Shown: piece by piece, positions 54,091-63,444 of the stretch
Numbering within the stretch: the first letter of the stretch is position 1
Layout: each line of letters begins with the position of its first letter
Assembly (NCBI RefSeq): GCF_963674925.1
Contig: NZ_OY771647.1
Span: 1,937,501 to 2,001,500, forward strand
Reading direction: 5' to 3'
DNA from: an uncultured Draconibacterium sp.
Lineage (GTDB): Bacteria > Bacteroidota > Bacteroidia > Bacteroidales > Prolixibacteraceae
DNA length: 64,000 nucleotides
Notes under the pieces: model-generated
Told to the model about the DNA's origin: nothing
The model's input: the letters and a program-made list of their open reading frames with translations, nothing else
Database searches by the model: none
Translations under genes and position numbers: made by a program

Positions 54091-54848
54091 GCACGTTTAA
54101 ATTCGGAGCAAAGTATTGCAGTAGCAACCGATACATTTAATGACTCGGCTTTTATTTCATTTTCCGAAAAATTAGGAATGCTCAATTTGTTCGTTATTCG
54201 TTTTTCAACGGCAGGCCTTATTCCATTTCCTTCGTTGCCCATTACAAGTACAGCCTGTTTTGGTAGTTGCTTTTGATAAATATTATCGCCATTCATAAAT
54301 GCACCAAACACGGGCGTCTCTGATTTTTGTGCTAAGTTGGCGAGTTCACAAAAATCACATTCATGTAGTTTAATCCGGCTGAATGATCCCATACTCGCCT
54401 GGATTACTTTGGGATTGTACAGATCAACGGAATCGGGCGAACAGAAAATATGTTGAATGCCGTACCAGTCGCAAATTCGTACAATAGTTCCCATGTTGCC
54501 GGGGTCTTGAACTCCATCAAGATAAACGGATAAACCCTCGGGCAGAGAATCGGGGAAATCCGGCTTTTCAGGAATTTCACAAACGGCCAGGCTGTTTTGC
54601 GGATGTTGTAAAAGGCTCACCTTTTTTAGTTCGCTGGCATCCGTTTCAATAATTCTTACTGCATCGTTTTGAGCAATCGGGAAACGGTTTAAGAATTGAT
54701 CGGTAACAATTAATAGTTTGATCTTCAAATCTGAATCCAGTGCTTCTTTCACCATTTTATCCCCTTCAATAAGAAAGCAGTTTTCTTTTGTACGGTATTT
54801 TTTTAAAGCCAGCGAATTAATAAGTTTTGTTGTACTTTTACCAATCAT
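54078..54848 (-). CDS. TrmH/SpoU-family RNA methyltransferase
   Basis: A 256-residue SPOUT methyltransferase for 2'-O-ribose methylation of tRNA or rRNA. The N-terminal substrate-binding domain has KYRTKENCFLIEGDKMVKEAL. The knotted C-terminal domain has the three SPOUT motifs: DGVQDPGNMGTIVRICDW (motif 1), VLVMGNEGNGI (motif 2) and IPNFSENEIKAESLNVSVATAI (motif 3). Target nucleotide is unknown. It overlaps porT at its 3' end by 13 bases and is divergent from the BamA-like gene. Confidence 0.92.
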   Translation of the reverse strand: MIGKSTTKLINSLALKKYRTKENCFLIEGDKMVKEALDSDLKIKLLIVTDQFLNRFPIAQNDAVRIIETDASELKKVSLLQHPQNSLAVCEIPEKPDFPDSLPEGLSVYLDGVQDPGNMGTIVRICDWYGIQHIFCSPDSVDLYNPKVIQASMGSFSRIKLHECDFCELANLAQKSETPVFGAFMNGDNIYQKQLPKQAVLVMGNEGNGIRPAVEKRITNKLSIPNFSENEIKAESLNVSVATAILCSEFKRAYSK

Positions 54849-54941
54849 TTATTTTTGAACTGAATTCATATAATATTTGTGGTAAAGTTACTGTTTCTAG
54901 AAAAACACTTGGTTATTTTTGTTCAATAAAAGTTGTAGGAT

Positions 54942-57287
54942 TTGGCAGAGAAGTATTACAGACAAAAAATAAGAAGCTACAAGTGGATATTTGTTTTATC
55001 TGCAATGCTGCTTGCATCGTGTTCTCAAACTCGTTTTGTGCCCGAGCAAGAGTATTTGTTACAAAAGGTGGAACTGGAACTTGATAACCAGGAGGTGAGC
55101 AGGGAAGAAGCCAAATCTGTTTTGCGGCAAAAGGAAAATTATAAGATCCTCGGTTTTATTAAATTCTATTTGTTGCTGTACAATATGTCGTCGAAGAAAA
55201 AAACCGACGACTGGCTAAAACGAATTGGAGAGGCCCCGCAGTTGTACGATAAGGAAATGGCAGAACGATCGGCCGAACAACTGGAAGGGTACATGGGCCA
55301 ACGTGGTTATTACCAGGCTAAAGTTACCCAGGATATTCAGTTGAATGAAAAGAAGCGGAAGGTAAAACTCAAGTTCTCGGTCGAATCAGGCGATCAGTAT
55401 AAAATCCGACGGGTAAATTACCACTTCGAAACTCCTGAGTTACAAAAGATATTTTTTAACGATTCGGCAAAATACCAAATGCAGGCCGGCACCGCTTTCG
55501 ATATTTACGAACTGGAAAAGCAGCAGAAACGAATCGTAGATTTATACCAAAACAACGGCTATTATTATTTCTCGAACGATCAGGTACGATATCTCGCTGA
55601 TTCTACCTTGTACGATAAACAGGTAATTCTCGATCTTTTTATTGGAGAACCCCGATCGAGCCAGGTTGACAGCACAAAGTTATTAAAACCGTATTACCTG
55701 AATAACTTTTACTATTCGGTGATGCCCGGAAATACACCGGTTACATCAACCCGCAAACAAGAGTATAATTTCTCCGACACGTTGTATTGGGATAACTCAA
55801 TACTTTATGCCAACGAAAAGGTTTCGTATCCGCCGGGGCTTTTTATCCGGACAAACCAAATGCAAAGCGGCAGCCTGTATAATATTACCGAGGTTGAAAA
55901 TACGTTTAATGCGCTGAACCGATTGCGTCAGTTTCGGTTTGTTGATATTCAGTTTGAAGAGACCTACCCTGAACAAGATACTAATTTGCTCGACTGCAAT
56001 ATTCGGCTGGCACCATTAAATAAACAATCTACTTCGTTTGATATTGAGGGGACCAACACATCAGGTAATTTGGGTGTGGCCGGAAATATATATTATCAGC
56101 ACCGAAACCTGTTTAAAGGAGCCGAGGTGTTTCAGGTGCGGTTAAAAGGGGCAACCGAGCGGCTTCACCGAAGAGTACCGGGCGGAACCGAAGCTTTTAA
56201 TACTAGAGAATTTGGTATTGAATCGAACCTGATGGTGCCGAAATTACTGGGGCCGGGTAAATACATAAAAAGTTTTGGGAAGTATTTGCCGAAAACCGTT
56301 TTTAATGTAGGTTATAACTTCCAGCGCCGGCCGGAATACACTCGAACCATTACCAACTTTAAATTTGGTTACGACTGGAAGACCTCTCAAAACTATCAGC
56401 ACCTCTGGAATTTTCTGGATATGAACGTGGTTCGTTTGTATGAATTCGATCCTGAGTTTATCAACTCCATTAAGGATTTATACATTAAAAGTAGTTTTAC
56501 CGACCACCTGATTTTTGCCATGAACTACTCGTTGATATTCAACAACCAGCGGCTTTCGTCAAGTAGAAATTATACGTATGCACGACTAAATGTCGAGTCG
56601 TCGGGTAATTTGCTTTGGGCAATATCAGAACTTGCAGGCCGCGATCTTACCTTTGAGCAAGACTCAGTTACCCAGGAAGTTTCTGAATATTACAAAGTAT
56701 TTAATGTGCGTTTTGCCCAATATGTTAAAGCCGACCTGGAGCTGAGGAAGGCAATCCAGATTGACCGGTACAATTACGTAGTGGGGCGATTGTTCGGCGG
56801 AGTAGGATTGCCTTATGGCAACTCACCCTTTTTGCCATTTGAGAAACAATACTTTGCCGGTGGTGCAAATGGCATTCGGGCGTGGCAGGTTCGATCATTG
56901 GGGCCGGGTAGCTATACCCCGGAAGATGAGAATGCTTACCCAAACCAATCGTCAGATATTAAACTGGAGGCCAATATCGAATATCGTTTTCGTTTGTTAG
57001 GTTCGTTGGAAGGTGCCTTGTTTTTAGACGCCGGAAACATTTGGGCGATTAACAGCAGTGATAACCGCGAAGGCGCCGTTTTTAAAGTGGATAAGTTTTA
57101 CAAGCAGTTTGCTGTTGGCACCGGAACCGGTTTCCGTTTCGATTTATCGTATTTTATTCTCCGTACTGATATTGGTATGAAACTTCGCGATCCCGCTGCA
57201 GCTCAGGGAGAACGATGGATTATTGGTAACCGGGGCTTTAAAGGCGACGACTTTACTTTTTCGTTTGCTATTGGTTACCCATTTTAA
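54942..57287 (+). CDS. BamA/TamA-like outer membrane lipoprotein
   Basis: A 781-residue Omp85-family protein that inserts or transports proteins or lipids at the outer membrane. The N-terminus ends in LLASC (Cys27), making it a lipoprotein unlike BamA. POTRA-like domains fill about residues 40-400. The C-terminal 16-strand barrel follows, with FAGGANGIRAWQVRSLGPG carrying the family's (V/I)RGF-like region near residue 640 and terminating in an aromatic residue (F) as outer-membrane proteins do. It starts from TTG at 54942; no in-frame ATG lies near. Paralogues with a lipid anchor occur in Bacteroidota. Confidence 0.88.
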   Translation: MAEKYYRQKIRSYKWIFVLSAMLLASCSQTRFVPEQEYLLQKVELELDNQEVSREEAKSVLRQKENYKILGFIKFYLLLYNMSSKKKTDDWLKRIGEAPQLYDKEMAERSAEQLEGYMGQRGYYQAKVTQDIQLNEKKRKVKLKFSVESGDQYKIRRVNYHFETPELQKIFFNDSAKYQMQAGTAFDIYELEKQQKRIVDLYQNNGYYYFSNDQVRYLADSTLYDKQVILDLFIGEPRSSQVDSTKLLKPYYLNNFYYSVMPGNTPVTSTRKQEYNFSDTLYWDNSILYANEKVSYPPGLFIRTNQMQSGSLYNITEVENTFNALNRLRQFRFVDIQFEETYPEQDTNLLDCNIRLAPLNKQSTSFDIEGTNTSGNLGVAGNIYYQHRNLFKGAEVFQVRLKGATERLHRRVPGGTEAFNTREFGIESNLMVPKLLGPGKYIKSFGKYLPKTVFNVGYNFQRRPEYTRTITNFKFGYDWKTSQNYQHLWNFLDMNVVRLYEFDPEFINSIKDLYIKSSFTDHLIFAMNYSLIFNNQRLSSSRNYTYARLNVESSGNLLWAISELAGRDLTFEQDSVTQEVSEYYKVFNVRFAQYVKADLELRKAIQIDRYNYVVGRLFGGVGLPYGNSPFLPFEKQYFAGGANGIRAWQVRSLGPGSYTPEDENAYPNQSSDIKLEANIEYRFRLLGSLEGALFLDAGNIWAINSSDNREGAVFKVDKFYKQFAVGTGTGFRFDLSYFILRTDIGMKLRDPAAAQGERWIIGNRGFKGDDFTFSFAIGYPF

Positions 57288-57426
57288 ATCTTTCTATTTA
57301 AAAGTATATCTTACCCGTTTTTTTGTTTGGCTTGCTTGTTATGAATTATTTTTTTGCATTTTTGGGGCTTAATTTTTTACATATTGTTAGTTAAAGGAGA
57401 GAACAGTTCTCAAAATATTAGTTTCT

Positions 57427-58791
57427 ATGTCAAATCTTCCTTCGGGTAACCGCGATTCATTTAGTTCAAAATTTGGTGTTATAGCAGCAGCTGCAGGTTC
57501 GGCTGTTGGTTTGGGTAATATTTGGAAATTTCCGTACATCGCCGGAGTTTATGGCGGTGCAGCTTTCCTTTTTGTTTACCTCGCTTTTATCCTTGCCATT
57601 GGTTTGCCGGTTATGTTGTCGGAGCTGATTATTGGTAGAAGTTCAAGGAAGAATGCTTTTGGTGCGTTTAAAGTTCTTGCTCCGGGTACACCTTGGCGGT
57701 ATATTGGTATTTTAGGCGTAGGCGCTGCATTTCTGATTTTATCGTTTTACGGTGTCGTTGCCGGTTGGAGCCTGGAATATATTGTCTTGTCTCTGGAAAA
57801 TGGATTCTCTGCAAAAAGTCCCGATGAGATAGGAATGTTATTTACTACACTTATCGAATCGCCTTTTAAACCAGTTATATATCAGCTAATATTTATGATT
57901 CTGAGTGCTGCAATTGTTATTGTTGGTATTCAAAAGGGGATTGAGAAGTACACTAAGATTTTAATGCCGCTGTTGGTTATTATTCTTGTGTTTTTGTGTG
58001 TTAAATCCGTTTCGCTTGAAGGAGCAAAAGCCGGCCTGAACTTTTTGTTTAAACCCGATTTTTCAAAACTTACTGCCGATGGTATCCTTAGTGCATTAGG
58101 TCATGCCTTTTTTACGCTTAGCCTTGGAATGGGTACACTTATAACATACGGATCATATGTACAGAAAGATAATAACCTGGTAAATACTGTTATTAATGTA
58201 ACGGTTGCTGATACCGTAATTGCAATAATGGCGGGGATTGCAATTTTTCCGGCTGTGTTTGCTTTTGGTATCGAACCAAGCCAGGGACCCGGCCTCATTT
58301 TCGTTACACTACCTAATGTATTTCATCAAATGCCGGGTGGTTATATATTTTCAATCGCGTTTTTTGTGTTACTATCGGTAGCAGCATTGACATCGTCTAT
58401 TTCAATACTTGAGGTTGTTGTGGCCTATTTCAAAGAAGAATTCAATATGGGCCGGAAGGCATCAACTATTTTGGCAACAGTTCTTATTTCAATCTTAGGT
58501 GTTTTGTGCTCACTTTCAATGGGCGTATTATCGCCATATACATTCTTCGGATTGAATATTTTCGACTTAATGGACTGGATATCGGCTAACTTATTCCTGC
58601 CAATTGGAGGTATGTTTATTGCCTTGTTTATTGGTTGGTATTTCGGACGTAAGAAAGTTCAGGAAGAAGTATCGCAGGGAGGAACACTTTCCGGAGCGCT
58701 TCTGTCTATATTTATGTTCCTGGTTAAATTTATTGCCCCAATAGCAATTGCCATTGTAATGCTGAATAATTTCGGGCTGTTAAAATTCTAA
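57427..58791 (+). CDS. Sodium-dependent transporter, NSS family
   Basis: A 454-residue LeuT-fold transporter of the neurotransmitter:sodium symporter family. The N-terminal GSAVGLGNIWKFPYIAGVYGG (residues split by helix break) holds the sodium and substrate contacts of TM1. IGRSSRKNAFGAF follows TM2. About 11-12 hydrophobic helices extend to the end, with ALGHAFFTLSLGMGTLITYGSY as the TM6-equivalent. Substrate is probably an amino acid, unidentified. The gap before it (57288-57426) is T-rich and probably holds its promoter. Confidence 0.93.
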   Translation: MSNLPSGNRDSFSSKFGVIAAAAGSAVGLGNIWKFPYIAGVYGGAAFLFVYLAFILAIGLPVMLSELIIGRSSRKNAFGAFKVLAPGTPWRYIGILGVGAAFLILSFYGVVAGWSLEYIVLSLENGFSAKSPDEIGMLFTTLIESPFKPVIYQLIFMILSAAIVIVGIQKGIEKYTKILMPLLVIILVFLCVKSVSLEGAKAGLNFLFKPDFSKLTADGILSALGHAFFTLSLGMGTLITYGSYVQKDNNLVNTVINVTVADTVIAIMAGIAIFPAVFAFGIEPSQGPGLIFVTLPNVFHQMPGGYIFSIAFFVLLSVAALTSSISILEVVVAYFKEEFNMGRKASTILATVLISILGVLCSLSMGVLSPYTFFGLNIFDLMDWISANLFLPIGGMFIALFIGWYFGRKKVQEEVSQGGTLSGALLSIFMFLVKFIAPIAIAIVMLNNFGLLKF

Positions 58792-58959
58792 TTGCCCGGT
58801 ACCCTTTCCCTTTTCGAAAAGGAGTTATAGAACTCCAATGTCAGGTTGTTGCATTGCCTAGGAGAATATTCTGGCACGATTGTATTGTTTTGCTTACTTA
58901 ATTTCAATATTGTAACTTAGCAATACGTTAATCACTGTCAATTATTTAGCCCGGATACA

Positions 58960-60063
58960 ATGAGAAAAGCCTGGCTTAAAATAAAAAATGGATTTCTTTC
59001 ATACACCAGAGGCGATCGGGTGGGTATCATTATCTTGTCAATTTTGATTTTGCTGTTGATTGGGGCTAATGCTTTCGTAAAAAGAATAGCGCCTAAACCC
59101 TATTATACTCCGGAGCAATTTCATGAGATACAGGAGCAGTGGGATGCAGCCTGGCAGCCAAATGATAAAAGAGAGGTGTTAAGTCTATTTAATTTTAATC
59201 CGAATATCATCGATGAAGGTGCGCTCGATTCGTTGGATATACCTGAGCAAATTAAACGGAACATCATAAAATATCGTGTTGCCGGCGGAAGTTTCAAATC
59301 GAAAAACGATTTGCGGAAACTTTACGGAATGAGTGATTCGGTGTTTCAGCAAATTGAACCATACATTATCGGGCCAGAAACCACGGCAAAAAAGCAAACA
59401 AAAATAACCTACGAGCCAGAAACAGAACAACCATTAGCATTCTTCGATCCGAATACGGCGGGCAAGGAGGAATTGGAAAATTTTGGCTTTAATTCCTATC
59501 AGGCCGATAATATTGTATCGTATCGAAACAGCGGCGGAAGTTATCGTAAGCCAGAGGACCTTTTAATGATCTATGGAGTGGATTCAGCTACCTATAAGCA
59601 TATTTTCCCTTACCTGAAAATCGAAGTGGTTATAGAGCCGCAAAAGGTGTCGCCGGAGGAATTGTATATTGTTGAACTAAATAGTGCCGATACTTCCGAC
59701 CTTATTCAGCTAAAGGGGATAGGCTCGGTTTATGCATCGCGCATTCTAAAATACCGCAATTTGCTTGGAGGCTTTTGTAATGCAAATCAATTGCTGGAAG
59801 TTTATGGTTTTTCGGAAGAACTGTTTGCTGCTGTAAAACCTTCTATTACTGTTGATACAACAGCAATAAAACCAATTCGAATTAATTATGCCGAATTCTC
59901 AGAAATGATCAGACACCCCTATTTTGATAAATCGAGCGTAAACGCAATACTAAATGAAAAGGATAAAAACGGACCCATAAAGAATTTATCAGAACTGGAG
60001 AAACTTGAATCTATTGATGCTGAGTTTATTGATAAAATAAGGCCCTATATAACCTGTCGTTAA
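58960..60063 (+). CDS. Membrane-anchored helix-hairpin-helix protein
   Basis: A 367-residue protein with one transmembrane helix (about residues 23-40) and then several helix-hairpin-helix units. HhH-like hairpins include IIKYRVAGGSFKSKNDLRKLYG, IVSYRNSGGSYRKPEDLLMIYG, and RILKYRNLLGGFCNANQLLEVYG (shown in part in each case), each after a segment predicting NxN or NxA turns. ComEA-type proteins bind DNA with such hairpins during uptake. A DNA-binding role at the membrane is likely, but competence is not proven here. Confidence 0.85.
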   Translation: MRKAWLKIKNGFLSYTRGDRVGIIILSILILLLIGANAFVKRIAPKPYYTPEQFHEIQEQWDAAWQPNDKREVLSLFNFNPNIIDEGALDSLDIPEQIKRNIIKYRVAGGSFKSKNDLRKLYGMSDSVFQQIEPYIIGPETTAKKQTKITYEPETEQPLAFFDPNTAGKEELENFGFNSYQADNIVSYRNSGGSYRKPEDLLMIYGVDSATYKHIFPYLKIEVVIEPQKVSPEELYIVELNSADTSDLIQLKGIGSVYASRILKYRNLLGGFCNANQLLEVYGFSEELFAAVKPSITVDTTAIKPIRINYAEFSEMIRHPYFDKSSVNAILNEKDKNGPIKNLSELEKLESIDAEFIDKIRPYITCR

Positions 60064-60115
60064 AAAAGTGAAAACTATTTTTTCGCGATAGGAAATATTA
60101 TTTTTTTGCTTTAAA

Positions 60116-60146
60116 TTTGATATACTATGAATTATTTCTAAATTTG
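60116..60146 (+). promoter_or_regulatory. Consensus Bacteroidota promoter for rpsU
   Basis: TTTG (60116-60119), exactly 19 bases, then TAAATTTG (60139-60146), a perfect match to TTTG-N19-TAnnTTTG, 33 bases before the rpsU start. It is the clearest promoter in the window. Confidence 0.8.
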
Positions 60147-60179
60147 CGCCTCAATTTTTAAAATGTAAATCCGAAAGAT

Positions 60180-60371
60180 ATGATTATTATTCCGGTTAAA
60201 GAAGGCGAAAATATTGAAAGAGCTTTGAAAAGGTTCAAGAGAAAATTCGAGAAAACTGGCGTTATTAAAGAGTTACGCGATCGTCAGAAGTTCACCAAGC
60301 CTTCTGTAAGAAGAAGGGAAGAATTGAAAAAGGCAGCATACGTACAAGGTTTGCAGCAACAGGAAGACTAA
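60180..60371 (+). CDS. rpsU: 30S ribosomal protein S21
   Basis: A 63-residue bS21 protein of the 30S ribosomal subunit, important at translation initiation. MIIIPVKEGENIERALKRFKRKFEKTG matches the family start (shown in part), and the basic C-terminus KPSVRRREELKKAAY is typical. It has a consensus promoter and precedes xerC by 42 bases, so the two may share a transcript. Confidence 0.97.
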   Translation: MIIIPVKEGENIERALKRFKRKFEKTGVIKELRDRQKFTKPSVRRREELKKAAYVQGLQQQED

Positions 60372-60413
60372 AGTTTTCTTTGGTGATTCCTGAATTATTA
60401 GTTTAGATGGCCA

Positions 60414-61310
60414 ATGAGTTATCAGGAATCGTTTATCAATTTTTTGAAGTATGAGAAGAGATATTCTCCTCATACGGTGAAAGCATATGAAAAAGACCTC
60501 GATCGGTTTGTGGAATTTTGCACAAAAATGGTCGGGGATTTTGTTGTTAAAGATGTTGGCCTCAAACTACTTCGTTCTTGGGTGGTAGACTTAATGGAGC
60601 ACGATTATAATCCGAGTTCGGTAAGCAGAATGATGACGGCGGTAAAGTCGTTCTATAACTTTTTGCTTCGCGAGCAGGTTGTTGATATCAATCCGGCTAT
60701 AAATGTTCCACTTCCGAAAATAAGGAAGAAGCTGCCGCATTTTGTTGAGGAGAATAATCTGAACCATCTGTTAGATGATGATCTTTTTGATAATGGATTC
60801 AGAGGGAGGAGAGATAAATTGATCATTTCGTTATTTTACGGGACCGGCATTCGTTTGGCAGAGCTAATCAACCTGAAAGATCGGGATTTTAACACTGCCG
60901 AATATTTGATTAAGGTACTGGGAAAGCGGAATAAGGAAAGGATTGTTCCCTATCCAAGAGAAATTAACCAATTGTTTAATGATTATTTAGAAATAAGAAA
61001 CGACGAAATCGTAAACAATAGTGGCTATTTATTTGTAACGGAAAAAGGAAAGCAGATTTACGAAAAACTGGTTTACCGCGTTGTAAAAAGTAATTTAGCC
61101 AGGGTGACATCTCTTGAGAAGAAGAGCCCGCATGTTTTGAGGCACACATACGCAACACATTTGTTGAATAATGGTGCCGATCTTAATGCAGTAAAAGAAT
61201 TGCTTGGGCATGCAAATTTGGCAGCAACTCAGGTGTATACACACACTACATTCGAGAAGCTGCAACAGAGTTATAAACAAGCCCACCCTCGTGGTGGTAA
61301 AAACGATTAA
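60414..61310 (+). CDS. xerC: Tyrosine recombinase XerC
   Basis: A 298-residue tyrosine recombinase for resolving chromosome dimers at dif. The SAM-like N-terminal domain spans about residues 1-95. The catalytic domain has R in GTGIRLAEL, H-x-x-R in HVLRHTYATHLL, the second His in LGHANLAATQVYTHT and the nucleophile Tyr in QVYTH. Located between rpsU and hpf, an order common in Bacteroidota and a reason to call it the housekeeping XerC/D rather than a mobile integrase. Choosing C over D is by context. Confidence 0.93.
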   Translation: MSYQESFINFLKYEKRYSPHTVKAYEKDLDRFVEFCTKMVGDFVVKDVGLKLLRSWVVDLMEHDYNPSSVSRMMTAVKSFYNFLLREQVVDINPAINVPLPKIRKKLPHFVEENNLNHLLDDDLFDNGFRGRRDKLIISLFYGTGIRLAELINLKDRDFNTAEYLIKVLGKRNKERIVPYPREINQLFNDYLEIRNDEIVNNSGYLFVTEKGKQIYEKLVYRVVKSNLARVTSLEKKSPHVLRHTYATHLLNNGADLNAVKELLGHANLAATQVYTHTTFEKLQQSYKQAHPRGGKND

Positions 61311-61312
61311 CT

Positions 61313-61615
61313 ATGGAAGTAAAAATTAATTCAGTGCATTTTAACGCCGACCAGAAGTTGGTGGAATTCGTAAGTAAAAAAGTAAACAAACTGGATACTT
61401 TTTTTGATGGTATATTAAAGGCTGAGGTAATCCTTAAGGTTGCAAAGCCCGAGGCAGCAAATAATAAAGTTTCTGAGTTAAAAGTTTCCATTCCTTCAAA
61501 GGAGAATCTTTTTGCAAAAAAGCAGGCAGATACATTTGAAGAAGCGACAGATTTAGCTATCGATGCTATTAAGAAACAGCTTGTTAAATACAAGGAAAAA
61601 TTGAAGAGTAAATAA
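61313..61615 (+). CDS. hpf: Ribosome hibernation promoting factor (short HPF/RaiA family)
   Basis: A 100-residue short-form HPF that binds the 30S decoding centre and inactivates ribosomes during slow growth. EVKINSVHFNADQKLVEFV and the basic KKQADTFEEATDLAIDAIKKQLVKYKEKLK ends fit the beta-alpha-beta-beta-beta-alpha fold of the family. It begins two bases after the xerC stop, so they are coupled. Confidence 0.92.
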   Translation: MEVKINSVHFNADQKLVEFVSKKVNKLDTFFDGILKAEVILKVAKPEAANNKVSELKVSIPSKENLFAKKQADTFEEATDLAIDAIKKQLVKYKEKLKSK

Positions 61616-61662
61616 TATTTAAAAATTAAAGACTAAACCTTAGTTTTTTAAAATAATATTTT

Positions 61663-61670
61663 TACATTTG
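61663..61670 (+). promoter_or_regulatory. Possible distal promoter of the tRNA-tuf operon
   Basis: TACATTTG is a perfect TAnnTTTG -7 box, but the -33 match is weak. The 261-base gap 61616-61876 holds this and the next promoter, and no gene that I can recognise. Confidence 0.4.
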
Positions 61671-61817
61671 CACACCCTTTTTAGGGGCGTTCTGAAGACA
61701 GCTGAAAATATAGTGCTTTGCAGAGAATTGAAGCTTTTGAAATGATTTTTTGAATTTCGCTTTGCAAAAAGAAAAATGAGAAAAATTGAAAAAAAAGCAC
61801 ACGAGTAGCGAAAAATA

Positions 61818-61848
61818 TTCGGTTGTTTGGAAAAAAGTTGTAATTTTG
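61818..61848 (+). promoter_or_regulatory. Promoter of the tRNA-Gly/tRNA-Thr/tuf operon
   Basis: TTCG (61818-61821), 19 bases, then TAATTTTG (61841-61848), a perfect TAnnTTTG. Transcription would start near 61855, about 20 bases before the first tRNA. Confidence 0.6.
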
Positions 61849-61876
61849 CACGGCATTTTTTGCCAGTAGACTATAA

Positions 61877-61949
61877 GCGGGAATAGCTCAGTTGATAGAG
61901 CATTAGCCTTCCAAGCTAAGGGTCGCGGGTTTGAGTCCCGTTTCCCGCT
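61877..61949 (+). tRNA. tRNA-Gly (anticodon UCC)
   Basis: Cloverleaf: acceptor GCGGGAA/TTCCCGC, D-stem GCTC/GAGC, anticodon stem TTAGC/GCTAA with loop CTTCCAA (anticodon TCC), T-arm GCGGG/CCCGT around the TTTGAGT loop, discriminator T. CCA is not encoded. Confidence 0.95.
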
Positions 61950-62014
61950 CAGAACAGAGATTGGAATTTTGAACAAGCAATTGTTCTCAATTCCCGTCTC
62001 TTTGTGTGTTTAAG

Positions 62015-62086
<72 letters not shown>

Positions 62087-62125
62087 CAGATGATTTAAAA
62101 GATAATAAATTAAAATTTTGCAATT

Positions 62126-63310
62126 ATGGCTAAAGAACATTTTAACAGGGACAAGGACCATGTGAACATTGGTACTATCGGCCACGTTGACCATGGTAAA
62201 ACTACCTTAACTGCTGCTATTACTACTGTTTTAGCAAAAAAAGGCTTTTGCGAAGTAAAAGCATTTGATCAAATTGATAACGCTCCTGAAGAGAAAGAAA
62301 GGGGTATTACAATTAACACTGCTCACGTTGAGTACGAAACAGCAACACGTCACTATGCACACGTTGACTGTCCGGGTCACGCCGACTACGTAAAGAACAT
62401 GGTAACTGGTGCTGCCCAGATGGACGGTGCTATTATCGTTGTTGCTGCAACTGATGGTCCTATGCCACAGACTCGCGAGCACATTCTTCTTGCACGTCAG
62501 GTAAACGTTCCTCGTTTGGTTGTATTCCTGAATAAAGTGGATATGGTTGACGACGAAGAGTTATTAGAATTGGTTGAAATGGAAGTACGTGAACTTCTTG
62601 ATTTCTACGAATTCGACGGCGATAACACTCCTGTTATTATGGGATCTGCTCTTGGTGGTTTGAACGGAGAGCCAGAGTGGGAAGAAAAAATTCTTGAGCT
62701 GATGGAAGCTTGTGATACTTGGATTCCACTTCCTCCACGTGATGTTGATAAACCATTCCTGATGCCTGTAGAGGACGTATTCTCAATCACAGGTCGTGGT
62801 ACTGTAGCAACTGGTCGTATCGAAACTGGTATTATTCACACAGGTGATGAAATGCAGTTGATCGGTTTGGGTGCTGAAGGTCGTAAGACTGTTTGTACTG
62901 GTGTTGAGATGTTCCGTAAGATTTTGGACGAAGGTATGGCAGGTGACAACGTTGGTTTGTTGTTGCGTGGTGTTGACAAGAAAGAAATCAAACGTGGACA
63001 GATTTTGGCAAAACCTGGTTCAATCACTCCTCACAACAAATTTAAAGCTGAGGTTTACGTATTGAAAAAAGAAGAAGGTGGTCGTCACACTCCATTCCAT
63101 AACAAATACCGTCCTCAATTCTACTTACGTACTCTTGACGTAACTGGTGAAATTCACTTGGAAGAAGGTCGTGAAATGGTTATGCCTGGTGATAACGTAA
63201 CTATTGAAGTAGATTTGATTTATCCGGTAGCATTGAACTTAGGTCTTCGTTTCGCAATCCGCGAAGGTGGACGTACAGTAGGTGCAGGTCAGATAACTGA
63301 AATTCTTTAA
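62126..63310 (+). CDS. tuf: Elongation factor Tu
   Basis: A 394-residue EF-Tu that delivers aminoacyl-tRNA to the ribosome. G1 GHVDHGKT (about residues 19-26), G3 DCPGHADY (about 81-88), G4 NKVD (about 136-139) and G5 SAL are present, then the two beta-barrel domains. The sequence uses codons like a very highly expressed gene. It is co-transcribed with the two upstream tRNAs and ends at a hairpin (63336-63359). Confidence 0.98.
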   Translation: MAKEHFNRDKDHVNIGTIGHVDHGKTTLTAAITTVLAKKGFCEVKAFDQIDNAPEEKERGITINTAHVEYETATRHYAHVDCPGHADYVKNMVTGAAQMDGAIIVVAATDGPMPQTREHILLARQVNVPRLVVFLNKVDMVDDEELLELVEMEVRELLDFYEFDGDNTPVIMGSALGGLNGEPEWEEKILELMEACDTWIPLPPRDVDKPFLMPVEDVFSITGRGTVATGRIETGIIHTGDEMQLIGLGAEGRKTVCTGVEMFRKILDEGMAGDNVGLLLRGVDKKEIKRGQILAKPGSITPHNKFKAEVYVLKKEEGGRHTPFHNKYRPQFYLRTLDVTGEIHLEEGREMVMPGDNVTIEVDLIYPVALNLGLRFAIREGGRTVGAGQITEIL

Positions 63311-63335
63311 TATTAAGATATAAAGAAATAGATTT

Positions 63336-63359
63336 AATCCCGGGTTACGGCCCGGGATT
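63336..63359 (+). terminator. Hairpin after tuf
   Basis: Stem AATCCCGGG/CCCGGGATT (63336-63344 with 63351-63359), 9 bp, loop TTACGG. No strong T run follows, so it may be a processing or attenuation site rather than a full terminator. Confidence 0.6.
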
Positions 63360-63363
63360 AATT

Positions 63364-63426
63364 TCGGTTGAAACTCAATAGTGGGAGTGGTTGGATAAAC
63401 AGTAAGTTCGAACCTTACCTTCCGAG
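63364..63426 (+). pseudogene. tRNA-Trp-like remnant lacking the anticodon arm
   Basis: The outline of a tRNA is visible. Acceptor TCGGTTG (63364-63370) pairs with CTTCCGA (63419-63425) at five of seven positions. The D-stem is ACTC/GAGT (63373-63376 with 63385-63388). The T-arm is perfect, GTAAG-TTCGAAC-CTTAC (63402-63418). The discriminator is G, as in tRNA-Trp. Only 13 bases separate the D- and T-arms, so the anticodon stem-loop is missing (63 instead of about 73 bases). tRNA-Trp is the usual gene at this place between tuf and secE. Either a deletion/decay or an assembly gap explains it. Confidence 0.6.
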
Positions 63427-63444
63427 CAAAATAAGTTATACTAA

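Noticed and set aside
60414..61310. Phage or integron integrase
   Set aside because: The recombinase lies between rpsU and hpf, a housekeeping order; no attachment site or mobile genes nearby.
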